64,000 bases of DNA from contig NZ_QFFN01000001.1 of assembly GCF_003129925.1 (NCBI RefSeq), positions 186,001 through 250,000 on the forward strand, read 5' to 3'. The first letter of the stretch is position 1. Every line of letters starts with the position of its first letter. This DNA is from Bifidobacterium catulorum. GTDB lineage: Bacteria; Actinomycetota; Actinomycetes; Actinomycetales; Bifidobacteriaceae. The position numbers and the translations under genes were made by a program. Shown here in pieces: positions 37,958-47,668 of this stretch. The notes under the pieces are model-generated. The model was not told the DNA's origin. It saw nothing but the letters and a program-made list of their open reading frames with translations, and did no database searches.

Positions 37958-38569
37958 TCAGCCCTGCACCTGCTCGATGACGGCGTCGGCGACTTCCTGC
38001 ATGGTCAGACGACGGTCCATGGACGTCTTCTGAATCCAACGGAACGCCTCGGATTCGGTCAGTCCCATGTTCTCCATGAGCAGACCCTTGGCACGGTCCA
38101 CACGCTTACGCGCCTCGAACCGGGCCTTCATGTCGGACACCTCGTCACGCAATGCGTTCATCTGATCGAAGCGGCTGATGGCCACCTCAAGCGCCGGGAA
38201 CAGCTTTTCGGGGACGAACGGCTTGACGACATAGGCCATGGCACCGGCGTCTGCGGCCTTCTCCACAAGATTCTGCTGCGAGAAGGCGGTCAGCATGACG
38301 ACGGGGGCGAGATTCTCCTCCGCGATCTCCTTGGCGGCGGTGATGCCGTCCTTGCCGGGCATCTTGACGTCCATGACGACGACGTCGGGGACAAGCTCCT
38401 TGACCAGATCGACGGCCTCCTGACCACTGGCGGCCTCGCCGACCACATCATATCCGGCACCGCGCAGGGATTCGACGATATCAAGACGAATAAGGGCTTC
38501 ATCCTCAGCCACGACCACGGTTCGGCCCTTGGAATCGTCAACCATCTCATCAACGTCCATGTCTGCCAT
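37958..38569 (-). CDS. ANTAR-domain response regulator (PdtaR-like)
   Basis: A 203-residue two-domain regulator. The receiver domain (about 15-135) has the acidic pocket in VVVAEDEALIR, phospho-acceptor Asp in VVVMDVKMPG, and conserved Thr and Lys in MLTAFS and VVKPF. The C-terminal ANTAR domain (about 150-200), reading RKRVDRAKGLLMENMGLTE then AFRWIQKTSMD, binds paired RNA hairpins to prevent transcription termination in known cases. GGGGCGGAA precedes the ATG. The partner kinase is not in the window. The gene sits between tRNA/pyk and polA, a common actinobacterial order. Confidence 0.9.
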   Translation of the reverse strand: MADMDVDEMVDDSKGRTVVVAEDEALIRLDIVESLRGAGYDVVGEAASGQEAVDLVKELVPDVVVMDVKMPGKDGITAAKEIAEENLAPVVMLTAFSQQNLVEKAADAGAMAYVVKPFVPEKLFPALEVAISRFDQMNALRDEVSDMKARFEARKRVDRAKGLLMENMGLTESEAFRWIQKTSMDRRLTMQEVADAVIEQVQG

Positions 38570-38622
38570 TTCCGCCCCTTTCAGTTATGATCAGCGAAAT
38601 TGCTTCCTTGCTTATCAGCCAG

Positions 38623-38696
38623 TGCCCCGGGTGGGACTCGAACCCACACTGTACAGATTTTGAGGCTGTCTCCTCTACCAATTGGGATACCGGGGC
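38623..38696 (-). tRNA. tRNA with CAA anticodon (tRNA-Leu), class I shape
   Basis: A 74-base cloverleaf: acceptor GCCCCGG/CCGGGGC, D-arm TCC..GGTAGA..GGA, anticodon stem ACAGC/TCTGT (last pair mismatched) with loop CTCAAAA giving CAA, T-arm GTGGG-TTCGAGT-CCCAC, discriminator A. The variable loop is only about 5 bases, whereas tRNA-Leu normally has a long variable arm. The tRNA itself is clear; its charging identity is less certain. Confidence 0.82.
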
Positions 38697-38738
38697 ATTC
38701 CCCAAGGGATGTTACACTACTTTGTTTCGCTTGACAAA

Positions 38739-38788
38739 CATACGGGACCTGTCTGCGTGTTCCGTGTCGCGCAGACAGGTCCCGTATG
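38739..38788 (-). terminator. Terminator hairpin downstream of pyk
   Basis: Arms of 19 bp (CATACGGGACCTGTCTGCG and complement) are perfect, with a 12-base loop. It lies 40 bases after the pyk stop on the minus strand and before the tRNA. TTTG follows. Confidence 0.8.
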
Positions 38789-38827
38789 GTTCGCTCGGAA
38801 TGATGCTACCGAATCATCGACGCAGCA

Positions 38828-40270
38828 TCAGGCCTTGTGGCCGACGGTGTGCACGTAGATGGAATCGGTGCTGCCCGGCTTGTGGTCACCTTGGGAGCAG
38901 CTGAGCACGACGATGCGATCGCCGTCCTCGACCTTGCCGGCGGCCTTCAGCGTGGCGTCGGTGAGGGTCATGACTTCCTTGCGGGTCATGTCGTGGTAGT
39001 CCTTGTCGAGCAGGAACGCCTCGGTGCCCCAGCTCAGGGCCAGCCAGTGATAGGTGTGCTCGTTGGCGGTCAGGGCGTAGATCGGGGCGGCCGGACGCTC
39101 ACGGGAGACGCGGTGCACGGTGTCACCGGTCTGGGAGAAGGCGACGATGGCCTTGGCGTTGAGCTTGTCGGCGAGGTCCACGGCGGCGGAGGAGACGGCG
39201 CCGGACTTGGACATGTCGAGGTTGTTGAGGTCCGGGATGCGGTCGAAGCCGTGGGAGGTGGCGTACTCGGAGATGCGGGCCATGGTGGCGACGGTCTCGG
39301 TCGGGTACTCGCCGACGGCGGTCTCGTTGGAGGTCATGGTGGCGTCGGCGCCGTCAAGCACGGCGTTGGCGCAGTCGGAGGCCTCGGCGCGGGACGGCAC
39401 CGGGGAGTGGACCATGGAACCGAGAACCTCGGTGGCCACGATGACGGGCTTGGCGTACTTGCGGGCCAGCTCGATGATGCGCTTGGTGGCCAGCGGCACC
39501 TCCTCCAGCGGGCACTCGACGGCCATGTCGCCGCGGGCGGCCATGATGCCGTCGAAGGCCTTGACGATGTCCTCAAGGTTCTCAAGGGCCTGCGGCTTCT
39601 CGATCTTGGCGACGATCGGAATGCGGCGTCCCTCCTCGTCCATGATCTCGTGGGCGCGGTCGATGTCGGAGGCGAAGCGCACGAAGGACATGGCGATGAT
39701 GTCGGCGCCGGTGCGGATGGCCCAACGAAGGTCGGCCTCGTCCTTCTCGGTCAGTGCGGGCAGGCTCACGGCCACGCCCGGGAGGTTGATGCCCTTGTGG
39801 GAGGAGACCGGTCCGGCCACGACGACCTTGGTGTGGACGTTGTTGCCTTCGACCTTGGTGACCTCAAGACGGACCTTGCCGTCGTCGATCAGAATCGGGT
39901 CGCCGGGGTGGCAGTCGCCCGGAAGGCCCTTGAACGTGGTGGAGGTGATGTGCTCGTCGCCCTCGATGTCGTCGGTCGTGATGACGAACTCCTGGCCCTC
40001 CTTGAGGATGACCTTGTCTTCACCGTCAGCGTTCTTCTTAAACCAGCCGCAACGAATCTTCGGGCCCTGCAGATCAACCAGGGCGGCGACATTGCGACCA
40101 ACGGTCTTGCCGGCCTCGCGGAGGTTGTTGTAGACCTTCAGATGATCCTCGGGCGTGCCGTGGGAGCGGTTCAGTCGAGCAACGTCCATGCCAGCTTCGA
40201 CGAGCTTGGTGATGTTCTCGAGAGACTCGGTGGCCGGTCCGATGGTATCTACGATCTTGGCTTTACGCAT
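38828..40270 (-). CDS. pyk: Pyruvate kinase
   Basis: Transfers phosphate from PEP to ADP, giving pyruvate and ATP; last step of the lower bifid shunt. The 480-residue protein has the A-domain barrel with KAKIVDTIGPATES, VDLQGPKIR, the catalytic-Lys region PIVAKIEKPQALENL and MAARGDMAVECP, then VIVATEVLGSM, and a C-domain that may bind effectors. The motif usually reading RLNFSHG is RLNRSHG here, an Arg-for-Phe change. AAGGAAT precedes the ATG. Strongly biased codon use suggests high expression. It has its own terminator. Confidence 0.96.
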   Translation of the reverse strand: MRKAKIVDTIGPATESLENITKLVEAGMDVARLNRSHGTPEDHLKVYNNLREAGKTVGRNVAALVDLQGPKIRCGWFKKNADGEDKVILKEGQEFVITTDDIEGDEHITSTTFKGLPGDCHPGDPILIDDGKVRLEVTKVEGNNVHTKVVVAGPVSSHKGINLPGVAVSLPALTEKDEADLRWAIRTGADIIAMSFVRFASDIDRAHEIMDEEGRRIPIVAKIEKPQALENLEDIVKAFDGIMAARGDMAVECPLEEVPLATKRIIELARKYAKPVIVATEVLGSMVHSPVPSRAEASDCANAVLDGADATMTSNETAVGEYPTETVATMARISEYATSHGFDRIPDLNNLDMSKSGAVSSAAVDLADKLNAKAIVAFSQTGDTVHRVSRERPAAPIYALTANEHTYHWLALSWGTEAFLLDKDYHDMTRKEVMTLTDATLKAAGKVEDGDRIVVLSCSQGDHKPGSTDSIYVHTVGHKA

Positions 40271-40471
40271 ATTGCCTGCCTATTCCTTCTAGACGGACGG
40301 GGAACAGGGATGTCCCCGCTGTTGCCATGGATTAGCTTACTAGCTGTTCAAGACCTGACCGATAACCGCGGCGGCGTGTTGCATGAACGCCAGGATAACA
40401 TACAGCGCACATCGCGCCACGTGGTCGTCCGGGCCGTCGTTTCAGGGTTGGACCCGTTAACGATAGCAAAC

Positions 40472-40505
40472 CGTCCCGCATCTCTTGCGGAGGATGCGGG
40501 ACGGA
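40472..40505 (-). terminator. Terminator after terC
   Basis: CCGTCCCGCATC pairs perfectly with GATGCGGGACGG over a 10-base loop; GTTTGC follows on the minus strand. Confidence 0.7.
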
Positions 40506-40559
40506 TTTCGGATTCATGATTCGTATGGCGCGGAATGCGGGAAGCCGGGGCGCCGACGG

Positions 40560-41549
40560 TCAGTCGCGCGACGACTCCGCGTCGACCTTGCGCATCTTCA
40601 GCACACTGGCGAGCGCCGCGGTGCCGATGGATACGATGATGACGGCGAGGGAAAGCCATGTCGGCACCTCGGGCACCGCATGGATGGGCTGTCCGCCGTT
40701 GATGAACGGCAGTGTGTTGCCGTGCAGGGCCTCCATGATGAGCTTGACGCCGATGAAGCCGAGCACGACCGAGAGGCCGACGGGCAGGTACACGAGCTTG
40801 TCGAGCAGGGCGCCGAGCAGGAAGTATAGCTGCTGGAGGCCCAGCAGGGCGAAGACGTTGGACGTGAACACGATGAACGGGTCCTTGGTCAGGCCGAAGA
40901 TCGCCGGGATGGAGTCGAAGGCGAACATGACGTCGGTGGTGCCTATGGCGAGGAAGACGATGAGCATCGGGGTCCAGTATCGGATGCCGTTCTTGGTGGT
41001 GCGCAGGCGTTCGCCGTCGTATTCGTCGGAGATCCTGATGACCTTGCGCAGCGTGGAGATCAGGGCGTTTTCATGGTATTCCTCGTCATCGTCCTTGCCG
41101 AAGGCGAGTTTGAAGGCCGTGAACAGCAGGAAGGCCCCGAACAGGAAGAACACCCAGGTGAAGCGGGTGATGATCGCCGCGCCGAGCAGGATGAAGATGC
41201 CGCGCAGGACCAGCGCGATGGTGATGCCGATGGACAGCACGAACTTCTGCAGCTGCTTCGGGACGGCGAAGTTGGCCATGATGATGACGAACACGAACAG
41301 GTTGTCGATGCTCAGGGAGTATTCGGTCAGCCATCCGGAATAGAACTCGATGGCGGGCTTGGCGCCCGCTACCACCCATACGGCGGCGCCGAAAATCAAC
41401 GCCATGACCACGAAGAACGCGATATGCTGCACGCATTCCCTGGTCGAGGGCACGTGCGGACGCCGGCCTATGATGAAAAGATCGATGATGAAGAACACGG
41501 CGAGCACGACGAACGTGCCGGCCATAAACCACAGTGGAGTCTCAGCCAT
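40560..41549 (-). CDS. TerC-family integral membrane protein
   Basis: A 329-residue membrane protein with about nine helices. The conserved TerC acidic sites are present: SLSIDNLFVFVIIM and TTDVMFAFDSIPAIFG, each with an Asp in the membrane. TerC relatives are linked to manganese export or to metal loading of secreted enzymes; the name comes from tellurite resistance. Cytoplasmic loops contain FGKDDDEEYHE. No good ribosome-binding site precedes the ATG at 41549. No yybP-ykoY manganese riboswitch is evident upstream. It is monocistronic with its own hairpin. Confidence 0.88.
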   Translation of the reverse strand: MAETPLWFMAGTFVVLAVFFIIDLFIIGRRPHVPSTRECVQHIAFFVVMALIFGAAVWVVAGAKPAIEFYSGWLTEYSLSIDNLFVFVIIMANFAVPKQLQKFVLSIGITIALVLRGIFILLGAAIITRFTWVFFLFGAFLLFTAFKLAFGKDDDEEYHENALISTLRKVIRISDEYDGERLRTTKNGIRYWTPMLIVFLAIGTTDVMFAFDSIPAIFGLTKDPFIVFTSNVFALLGLQQLYFLLGALLDKLVYLPVGLSVVLGFIGVKLIMEALHGNTLPFINGGQPIHAVPEVPTWLSLAVIIVSIGTAALASVLKMRKVDAESSRD

Positions 41550-41639
41550 GTCACATCACTATACGGAGGGTCAATGACGGGGTATCCGTCTGCGGGGAAG
41601 CTCTGACGTTTTTTTACAAAGGGGTCGTCGTCTCGCTCA

Positions 41640-41972
41640 TCAACGGTCGTTCTTCTCGTCCGGTGAGGGGCCTCCGTCCCGCCCGCGACCGTTCCGTCCC
41701 GTCCCTGGCCCTCCCCGTAACGGGTCGAGCAGCGTGGACGCGTCGGAGATGCCGAGCATGCTGCGGCCGCCGGTGCGTTCCGGGTGCAGGTTCAGATACA
41801 GTGTGGCGGCTCCGGCCGGCACCATGACCACGAGCAGTATCACCGTGAGCCACCAGCTGTATCTGACGCCCACGAACACCATCATCGACGTCGTGAGCAG
41901 GACCGCCACCGCATACGAGGCGATGCGCCCCCGGCGAGCGTCGGATGCCGGTCGTTTCCCATCCTTGGCCAT
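41640..41972 (-). CDS. Small two-helix membrane protein, unknown function
   Basis: A 110-residue protein. A basic N-terminus (KDGKRPASDARRGR) is followed by two membrane helices at about residues 18-35 and 41-60, then a hydrophilic Gly/Arg/Asp-rich tail. GGGAGGACGT before the ATG is a good ribosome-binding site. It lies 37 bases downstream of uvrB on the same strand, so it may be in the uvrB transcript. I do not recognise a family. Confidence 0.65.
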   Translation of the reverse strand: MAKDGKRPASDARRGRIASYAVAVLLTTSMMVFVGVRYSWWLTVILLVVMVPAGAATLYLNLHPERTGGRSMLGISDASTLLDPLRGGPGTGRNGRGRDGGPSPDEKNDR

Positions 41973-42009
41973 ACGTCCTCCCTGATCGTTGATACATCGA
42001 TGATACAGG

Positions 42010-44121
42010 CTACTTCTGCGCCTCGGTCATCTGCCGCAGTTCCTTCTTCAGGTCGCGGATCTCGTCGCGCAGCCTTGCGGCGAGTTCGAACTGCAGCTGT
42101 TCGGCGGCGGTGTGCATCTGCTCGCTGAGCTGGCGGATGAGATCGGCGAGGTCCTGGGCCGGCAATCCCGCCTCAAGTATCTCCCGATGACGCCTGTCGG
42201 CCTCGTCCGCGTTGAACGACGGCACCCCCAGATGGGAGTTCCCGGCCTTGTTGGCGTTGCGGTATCCCCCTTCGAGCAGCGTCTGCGTGTCGACGTCCTC
42301 CTTGGCGAGCATGTCGTTGACGTCGCTGATCTTCTTGATGAGCGGCTTCGGATCGATGCCGTGCTCCTTGTTGTATTCAATCTGCCGGGTGCGTCGACGG
42401 TTGGTCTCGTTGATCGCCTTGGTCATGGCGTCGGTGCGGTGATCGGCGTACATGATGACGGTGCCGGACACGTTTCGCGCCGCGCGGCCGATGGTCTGGA
42501 TCAGTGAGCGGTAGGAGCGGAGGAACCCCTCCTTGTCGGCGTCGAGTATCGCGACGAGCGAGACCTCGGGCAGATCCAGGCCCTCACGCAACAGGTTGAT
42601 GCCCACGATCACGTCGATCTTGCCCTCCCTGAGCTCGCGGAGCAGCTCCACGCGCCGCAGCGTGTCGACGTCGGAATGCAGGTACTCCACCTTGATGTCG
42701 CGCTCAAGCAGGTAGTCGGTGAGGTCCTCGGCCATCTTTTTGGTCAACGTGGTGACCAGTACTCGCTCGTCCCTGGACACACGCTCCTTGATCTCGCCGA
42801 GCAGGTCGTCCACCTGCCCCTCCACCGGCCTGACGTCGATCTTCGGGTCGACAAGCCCCGTCGGCCGGATGATCTGCTCCACCACCCCGTCGGAAAGGCC
42901 GAGCTCATAGTCGCCGGGCGTGGCGGAAAGGTATACGGTCTGTCCGATGCGTTCAAGGAACTCGTCCCATTTGAGCGGCCTGTTGTCCATGGCGCTCGGC
43001 AGACGGAACCCGTGCTCCACGAGCGTTCGCTTGCGTGAGGCGTCCCCCTCGTACATGGCGCCGATCTGGGGGATGGTCACATGGGATTCGTCGATGACCA
43101 GGAGGAAGTCGTCGGGGAAGAAGTCCAGCAATGTGTGGGGAGGGGTGCCCGGTGCCCGGCCGTCGAAATGACGCGAATAGTTCTCCACCCCCTGACAGAC
43201 GCCGATCTGGGTGAGCATCTCAAGGTCGTACGTCGTGCGCTGGGTGAGCCGCTGCGCCTCAAGGTCCTTCCCTTGTTTCCTCAGTTCGGCCACACGCTCG
43301 TCCAGCTCCTCGCGAATGGTCTTCAGCGCCCTCTCCATACGCTCCGGTCCGGCCACGTAATGGGACGCCGGGAAGATGTGCACCTCCGGCTCGTGCGCGA
43401 TCTCGTCGCCGGTGAGCGGATGCAACGTGGAGATGCGGTCTATCTCGTCGCCGAAGAACTCGATGCGGATGGCCAGCTCCTCGTAGACGGGGATGATCTC
43501 GACGGTGTCGCCGCGCACCCGGAACGTTCCCCTGGTGAAGGCTATGTCGTTGCGCTTGTACTGCATGTCGACGAACCTGCGCAGCAGGTCGTCGCGGTCG
43601 ATCTGCTGCCCTTCCCTGAGGAACAGCATGCGACCCGCGTATTCCTCCGGCGTGCCGAGTCCGTAGATGCAGCTCACCGTGGCCACCACCACGCAGTCGC
43701 GTCTCGTCAGCAGATTCGCCGTGGCGGCATGGCGCAGTCGCTCAACGTCGTCGTTGATGTTGGAGTCCTTTTCTATATAGGTGTCGGTCTGCGGTATGTA
43801 CGCCTCGGGCTGGTAGTAGTCGTAGTAGCTGACGAAATAGCTGACGGCGTTGTCCGGCATGAGTTCGCGGAATTCAGCGCACAGTTGGGCGGCAAGCGTC
43901 TTGTTCGGTTCGAGGATCAGGGTGGGACGCTGCAGACGTTCGATGAGCCATGCGGTCGTAGCGGTCTTGCCGGTGCCGGTGGCGCCCATGAGCACCACGT
44001 CGTTCTCCCCGTTCTCGATGCGGGAGGCGAGCTCGTCGATCGCCTGTGGCTGGTCCCCGCTTGGCTTATAAGGGGATTTGACCACGAAGGGTTTGTTGAT
44101 GCGTTCGATGTTGTATCCCAT
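42010..44121 (-). CDS. uvrB: UvrABC excinuclease subunit B
   Basis: Damage-verifying helicase-like subunit of nucleotide excision repair, acting with UvrA and UvrC. The 703-residue protein has Walker [12 protein letters not shown] near residue 45, the beta-hairpin region with [21 protein letters not shown] (seen in parts), DESH Walker B, helicase motifs [14 protein letters not shown] and QTIGRAARN, and a C-terminal UVR motif [17 protein letters not shown] that binds UvrC. It begins like known UvrB ([17 protein letters not shown]). It follows coaE by about 55 bases on the same strand. Confidence 0.97.
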   Translation of the reverse strand: MGYNIERINKPFVVKSPYKPSGDQPQAIDELASRIENGENDVVLMGATGTGKTATTAWLIERLQRPTLILEPNKTLAAQLCAEFRELMPDNAVSYFVSYYDYYQPEAYIPQTDTYIEKDSNINDDVERLRHAATANLLTRRDCVVVATVSCIYGLGTPEEYAGRMLFLREGQQIDRDDLLRRFVDMQYKRNDIAFTRGTFRVRGDTVEIIPVYEELAIRIEFFGDEIDRISTLHPLTGDEIAHEPEVHIFPASHYVAGPERMERALKTIREELDERVAELRKQGKDLEAQRLTQRTTYDLEMLTQIGVCQGVENYSRHFDGRAPGTPPHTLLDFFPDDFLLVIDESHVTIPQIGAMYEGDASRKRTLVEHGFRLPSAMDNRPLKWDEFLERIGQTVYLSATPGDYELGLSDGVVEQIIRPTGLVDPKIDVRPVEGQVDDLLGEIKERVSRDERVLVTTLTKKMAEDLTDYLLERDIKVEYLHSDVDTLRRVELLRELREGKIDVIVGINLLREGLDLPEVSLVAILDADKEGFLRSYRSLIQTIGRAARNVSGTVIMYADHRTDAMTKAINETNRRRTRQIEYNKEHGIDPKPLIKKISDVNDMLAKEDVDTQTLLEGGYRNANKAGNSHLGVPSFNADEADRRHREILEAGLPAQDLADLIRQLSEQMHTAAEQLQFELAARLRDEIRDLKKELRQMTEAQK

Positions 44122-44176
44122 GGCCGCCCCCTACGTCGATGAACGACACCACATGCACCGGCCCCCGCTGCCGGAG

Positions 44177-44833
44177 TCAGTACACGGGATGCGTCAGTAT
44201 GCGATACAGTCTATCAACATCCTCGAACATCTGTTCGAGGGGCTTGGTGGAGTCGATGACGTAGTCGCTGATGTCGAAACGCTGCTCCTGGGTCGCCTGG
44301 TTGCGGATGCGGGCCAGGGCGTCGTCGCGTTTCATGCCGCGGTTCCTGACCATACGCCTGACCCGGACCTCCTCGGGTGCCTCGACGGTGATGATGGAGT
44401 CGAAATAATCCCAACGCGCGGTCTCCACCAGAAGCGGGATGTCGTGGATGACCAGACGACGGCTCCCGTCCCCGGGTTCCGGATGGGAGTCGAGCCATTC
44501 GTACTCAAGGCGACCGGCCTCCCTGAAGATGATGGGGTGAAGAATGCGGTTGAGCTCCTTCAGCCTATCGGGATTCGAAAAGACGTTGGCCGCGACCCAT
44601 GCCCTGTTCATATCGCCGTTGCAGTCCCTTGCATGCCGTCCGAAGTGGCGGACGACCTCGTCCAGCCCCTCGCTTCCCTTGGCCACGGCGTCACGGGCAA
44701 GGGAATCATAATCGATGACGAACGCCCCGAGTTCGACGAACCGTCTGGCCACAGTGCTTTTGCCGGCGGCTATGCCCCCGGTCAGCCCGACCCGTGTGAA
44801 CACCGCGCAATCCTCCTCGTTCCGCTCCGACAT
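44177..44833 (-). CDS. coaE: Dephospho-CoA kinase
   Basis: Last step of CoA synthesis: phosphorylates the 3'-hydroxyl of dephospho-CoA. The 218-residue protein has the P-loop GLTGGIAAGKST, then FVIDYDSLARDAV with catalytic Asp, and a lid region with RRMVRNRGMKRDDALARI. ATG 44833 follows GAGGAGG, about 10 bases away; the frame continues 20 codons upstream. It is followed by uvrB, a common actinobacterial order, and preceded by rpsA with a terminator between. Confidence 0.93.
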   Translation of the reverse strand: MSERNEEDCAVFTRVGLTGGIAAGKSTVARRFVELGAFVIDYDSLARDAVAKGSEGLDEVVRHFGRHARDCNGDMNRAWVAANVFSNPDRLKELNRILHPIIFREAGRLEYEWLDSHPEPGDGSRRLVIHDIPLLVETARWDYFDSIITVEAPEEVRVRRMVRNRGMKRDDALARIRNQATQEQRFDISDYVIDSTKPLEQMFEDVDRLYRILTHPVY

Positions 44834-44913
44834 GATGAGGGGCCTCCTCGCCACCGTCTCACCGGCACGGCCGCACCCTGCACCGGGCTCCACCGCACTC
44901 TCTCCAGTATACG

Positions 44914-44958
44914 AAGGAACCCGGTCGCCGATGGTATTGACGACCGGGTTCCTTTCAA
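44914..44958 (-). terminator. Terminator after rpsA
   Basis: AAGGAACCCGGTCG pairs with CGACCGGGTTCCTT across a 13-base loop. It lies 20-65 bases past the rpsA stop. Confidence 0.8.
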
Positions 44959-44978
44959 TCAGCTAACGCCGATCGATG

Positions 44979-46460
44979 TCACTTCTTCTCGTTGAGCAGC
45001 TGCTCACGCAGAGCGGCAAGCTGATCGGAATCGGCGAGGGTGCCTTCGGAGGAGGACTCGGAGGAGTAGTTCGAGGTCTCCTCGACCTTCTCCTGCTTCG
45101 ACTCGCCCTGGCCGTCGGCGGCGGCGGAGGCTTCGGCGTTCTCAAGCTCCTTGGCCACGAACTCCTTGTGCTGCTCCCACAGGTCGTGGGCGGCCGCGTA
45201 CTGGGACTCCCACTCCTCGCGCTGCTTCTCGTAGCCGGCAATCCACTCGTTGGTCTCCGGATCGAAGCCTTCGGGGTACTTGTAGTTGCCCTGCTCGTCG
45301 TACTCGGCGGGCATGCCGTACAGCGCCGGATCGAAGTCCTCGGAGGAGATGTCGACGGAGTCGTTGGCCTGCTTGAGGGACAGGGAGATGCGGCGACGGT
45401 CGAGATCGACGTCGATCACCTTGACGAACACCTCTTCGCCCGGCTTGACGACGGTCTCCGGGTTCTCCACGTGGCGGTTGGCCAGCTCGGAGATGTGCAC
45501 CAGACCCTCGATGCCGTCGTCCACGGAGATGAACACACCGAACTGGACGATCTTGGTGACCTTGCCCTTGACGATCTGTCCGGGGACGTGGGTGCGGGCG
45601 AACCGCTGCCACGGATCCTCCTGGGTGGCCTTGAGCGACAGGGAGATGCGCTCGCGGTCGAGATCGACGTCGAGCACCTCGACGGTGACCTTGTCGCCGA
45701 CCTTGACGACCTCGGACGGGTGGTCGATGTGCTTCCAGGACAGCTCGGAGACGTGGATCAGGCCGTCAACGCCACCGAGATCGACGAAGGCGCCGAAGTT
45801 GACGATGGAGCTGATGACACCCTCGCGGATCTGGCCCTTCTTGAGCTGCGAGAGGAAGGTCTCGCGAACCTCGGACTGGGTCTCCTCAAGGTACTGGCGA
45901 CGGGACAGGACCACGTTGTTGCGGTTCTTGTCGAGCTCCAGGATCTTGGCCTGGATCTTCTGGCCGATGTACGGGGCGAGATCGCGCACGCGGCGCATCT
46001 CGACGAGGGAGGCGGGAAGGAAGCCACGCAGACCGATGTCCACGATGAGGCCGCCCTTGACGGCTTCGATGACGGTGCCTTCGACGACGCCATCGGCTTC
46101 CTTGATCTTCTCGACATCGCCCCAGGCGCGCTCGTACTGGGCACGCTTCTTGGACAGAATCAGACGTCCTTCCTTGTCTTCCTTGGTGATGACAAGGGCC
46201 TCGACGGTGTCGCCGACCTCGACGACATCGTCCGGATCGACGTCCTTCTTGATGGAAAGCTCGCGGGAGGGAATCACACCCTCGGTCTTGTAGCCGATAT
46301 CCAGGAGCACCTCGTCGCGATCGATCTTAACGACGGTACCTTCGACCAGATCACCATCATCGAAGTTCTTGATGGTGGAATCGACTGCCTTGATGAAGTC
46401 CTCTTCGGTGCCGATGTCGTTGATGGCGACCTTGGTGACTTCAGTGTTGTTCTCTGCCAT
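44979..46460 (-). CDS. rpsA: 30S ribosomal protein S1
   Basis: Binds mRNA and helps initiation on the 30S subunit. The 493-residue protein has four S1/OB repeats (about 35-105, 120-190, 210-280, 295-365), each with an LVEGTV.., VEGTVIEA or IVKGKVTKI-type start and later VHISEL. This is shorter than the six-repeat proteobacterial S1, as usual in actinobacteria. The C-terminal 130 residues are acidic and low-complexity, ending LREQLLNEKK. Codon use suggests high expression. It lies upstream of coaE and uvrB. Confidence 0.95.
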   Translation of the reverse strand: MAENNTEVTKVAINDIGTEEDFIKAVDSTIKNFDDGDLVEGTVVKIDRDEVLLDIGYKTEGVIPSRELSIKKDVDPDDVVEVGDTVEALVITKEDKEGRLILSKKRAQYERAWGDVEKIKEADGVVEGTVIEAVKGGLIVDIGLRGFLPASLVEMRRVRDLAPYIGQKIQAKILELDKNRNNVVLSRRQYLEETQSEVRETFLSQLKKGQIREGVISSIVNFGAFVDLGGVDGLIHVSELSWKHIDHPSEVVKVGDKVTVEVLDVDLDRERISLSLKATQEDPWQRFARTHVPGQIVKGKVTKIVQFGVFISVDDGIEGLVHISELANRHVENPETVVKPGEEVFVKVIDVDLDRRRISLSLKQANDSVDISSEDFDPALYGMPAEYDEQGNYKYPEGFDPETNEWIAGYEKQREEWESQYAAAHDLWEQHKEFVAKELENAEASAAADGQGESKQEKVEETSNYSSESSSEGTLADSDQLAALREQLLNEKK

Positions 46461-46642
46461 GTAAATGTATGGTTTCTTGAATAGTTGGGTGGATAATATC
46501 GTTATTCAGTTATCGGGCACGCCCTCGCGGGCGCACCCGAACCAGTGTAGTCGAATCCATGGTCAAATGCGGCCGGGAAAATCCGGGCGTGTCGCCCGGG
46601 GCGGAGCACCCGCCGATGGCCAGCGCCGCCCGGCCCGTCGCG

Positions 46643-47518
46643 CTACAGCGACCGCTCGGCGATCTCGACCACGTTGCGCAGCAGCATGGCGCGGGTCATG
46701 GGCCCCACGCCGCCCGGGTTCGGTGTATAGGCGCCGCACACCTCGTGCGCCGCGGGATCGATGTCGCCGAGGATGCGGGACCTGCCCGTCACGGGGTCGA
46801 CGACGCGGCTCACGCCGACGTCGACCAGCACCGCCCCCGGCTTGACGTCGTCGGGTTTGACGAAGTGCGCGCTGCCCATGGCGGCCACGATCACGTCGGC
46901 CTGCCGCATGAGCTCGTGCACGTTCCTCGTTCCTGTATGGCACAGCGTGACCGTCGCATTGATCTCCCTACGGCCGATGAGCAGCCCGATGGTGCGGCCG
47001 ATGGTGATGCCGCGGCCGAGCACGACCACGTGCTTGCCGTCCAGTTCGATGCCGTTCATGGCGAGCAGCTCCACCACGCCGCGCGGGGTGCACGGCAACG
47101 GGGTCGTCAGCTCCCCGCGCGGGTGCAGCACGAGCTCGCCGAGATTGTAGGGATGCATGCCGTCGGCGTCCTTGGCGGGATCGATCAGGTCGATGACCTT
47201 GTTCTCGTCGACGTCATCGGGCAGGGGCAGCTGCACGATGAACCCCGTGCACGCGGGATTGTCGTTCAGCCTGCGCACGGCGTCGGCTATGGCCTCGTAT
47301 CCGGCGTTCGCGGGCAGCTTCTCGGCGATGGACGCGATGCCCACCTCGGAGCAGTCGCGGTGCTTGCCGGCGACGTATTTCACCGACCCGGCGTCGTCCC
47401 CCACCAGCAGGGTGCCCAATCCGGGCGTGACGCCACGCTCCCTGAGACGTTCCACCCGCCGCGCGAGGTCATCCTTGATCGCCGCCGCGGCCTGCCGGCC
47501 GTCCAAACGCTGTGCCAT
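46643..47518 (-). CDS. folD: Methylenetetrahydrofolate dehydrogenase/cyclohydrolase
   Basis: Bifunctional one-carbon enzyme interconverting 5,10-methylene-THF and 10-formyl-THF with NADP. The 291-residue protein shows the N-terminal site [10 protein letters not shown] with catalytic Lys, [25 protein letters not shown], and the Rossmann motif [30 protein letters not shown] leads into the ATG. It supplies formyl-THF for purine synthesis. It is divergent from the zinc lipoprotein gene. Confidence 0.95.
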   Translation of the reverse strand: MAQRLDGRQAAAAIKDDLARRVERLRERGVTPGLGTLLVGDDAGSVKYVAGKHRDCSEVGIASIAEKLPANAGYEAIADAVRRLNDNPACTGFIVQLPLPDDVDENKVIDLIDPAKDADGMHPYNLGELVLHPRGELTTPLPCTPRGVVELLAMNGIELDGKHVVVLGRGITIGRTIGLLIGRREINATVTLCHTGTRNVHELMRQADVIVAAMGSAHFVKPDDVKPGAVLVDVGVSRVVDPVTGRSRILGDIDPAAHEVCGAYTPNPGGVGPMTRAMLLRNVVEIAERSL

Positions 47519-47668
47519 ATGACGTATGTTCCTTCCTGTTCCTTCCGTGTGCCGGAATCACGTTACTCCGCATCTTAAGCTATCGTGAAAACAGTCCATG
47601 GAATGGGATTTCGGCGCGTCGGCGAGGACGCCCGAACGTATCAGAAACACGGAAGGCGGCGATGACGT

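Noticed and set aside
41550-41639. yybP-ykoY manganese riboswitch before terC
   Set aside because: The 90-base gap to the neighbouring gene shows no matching conserved motif.
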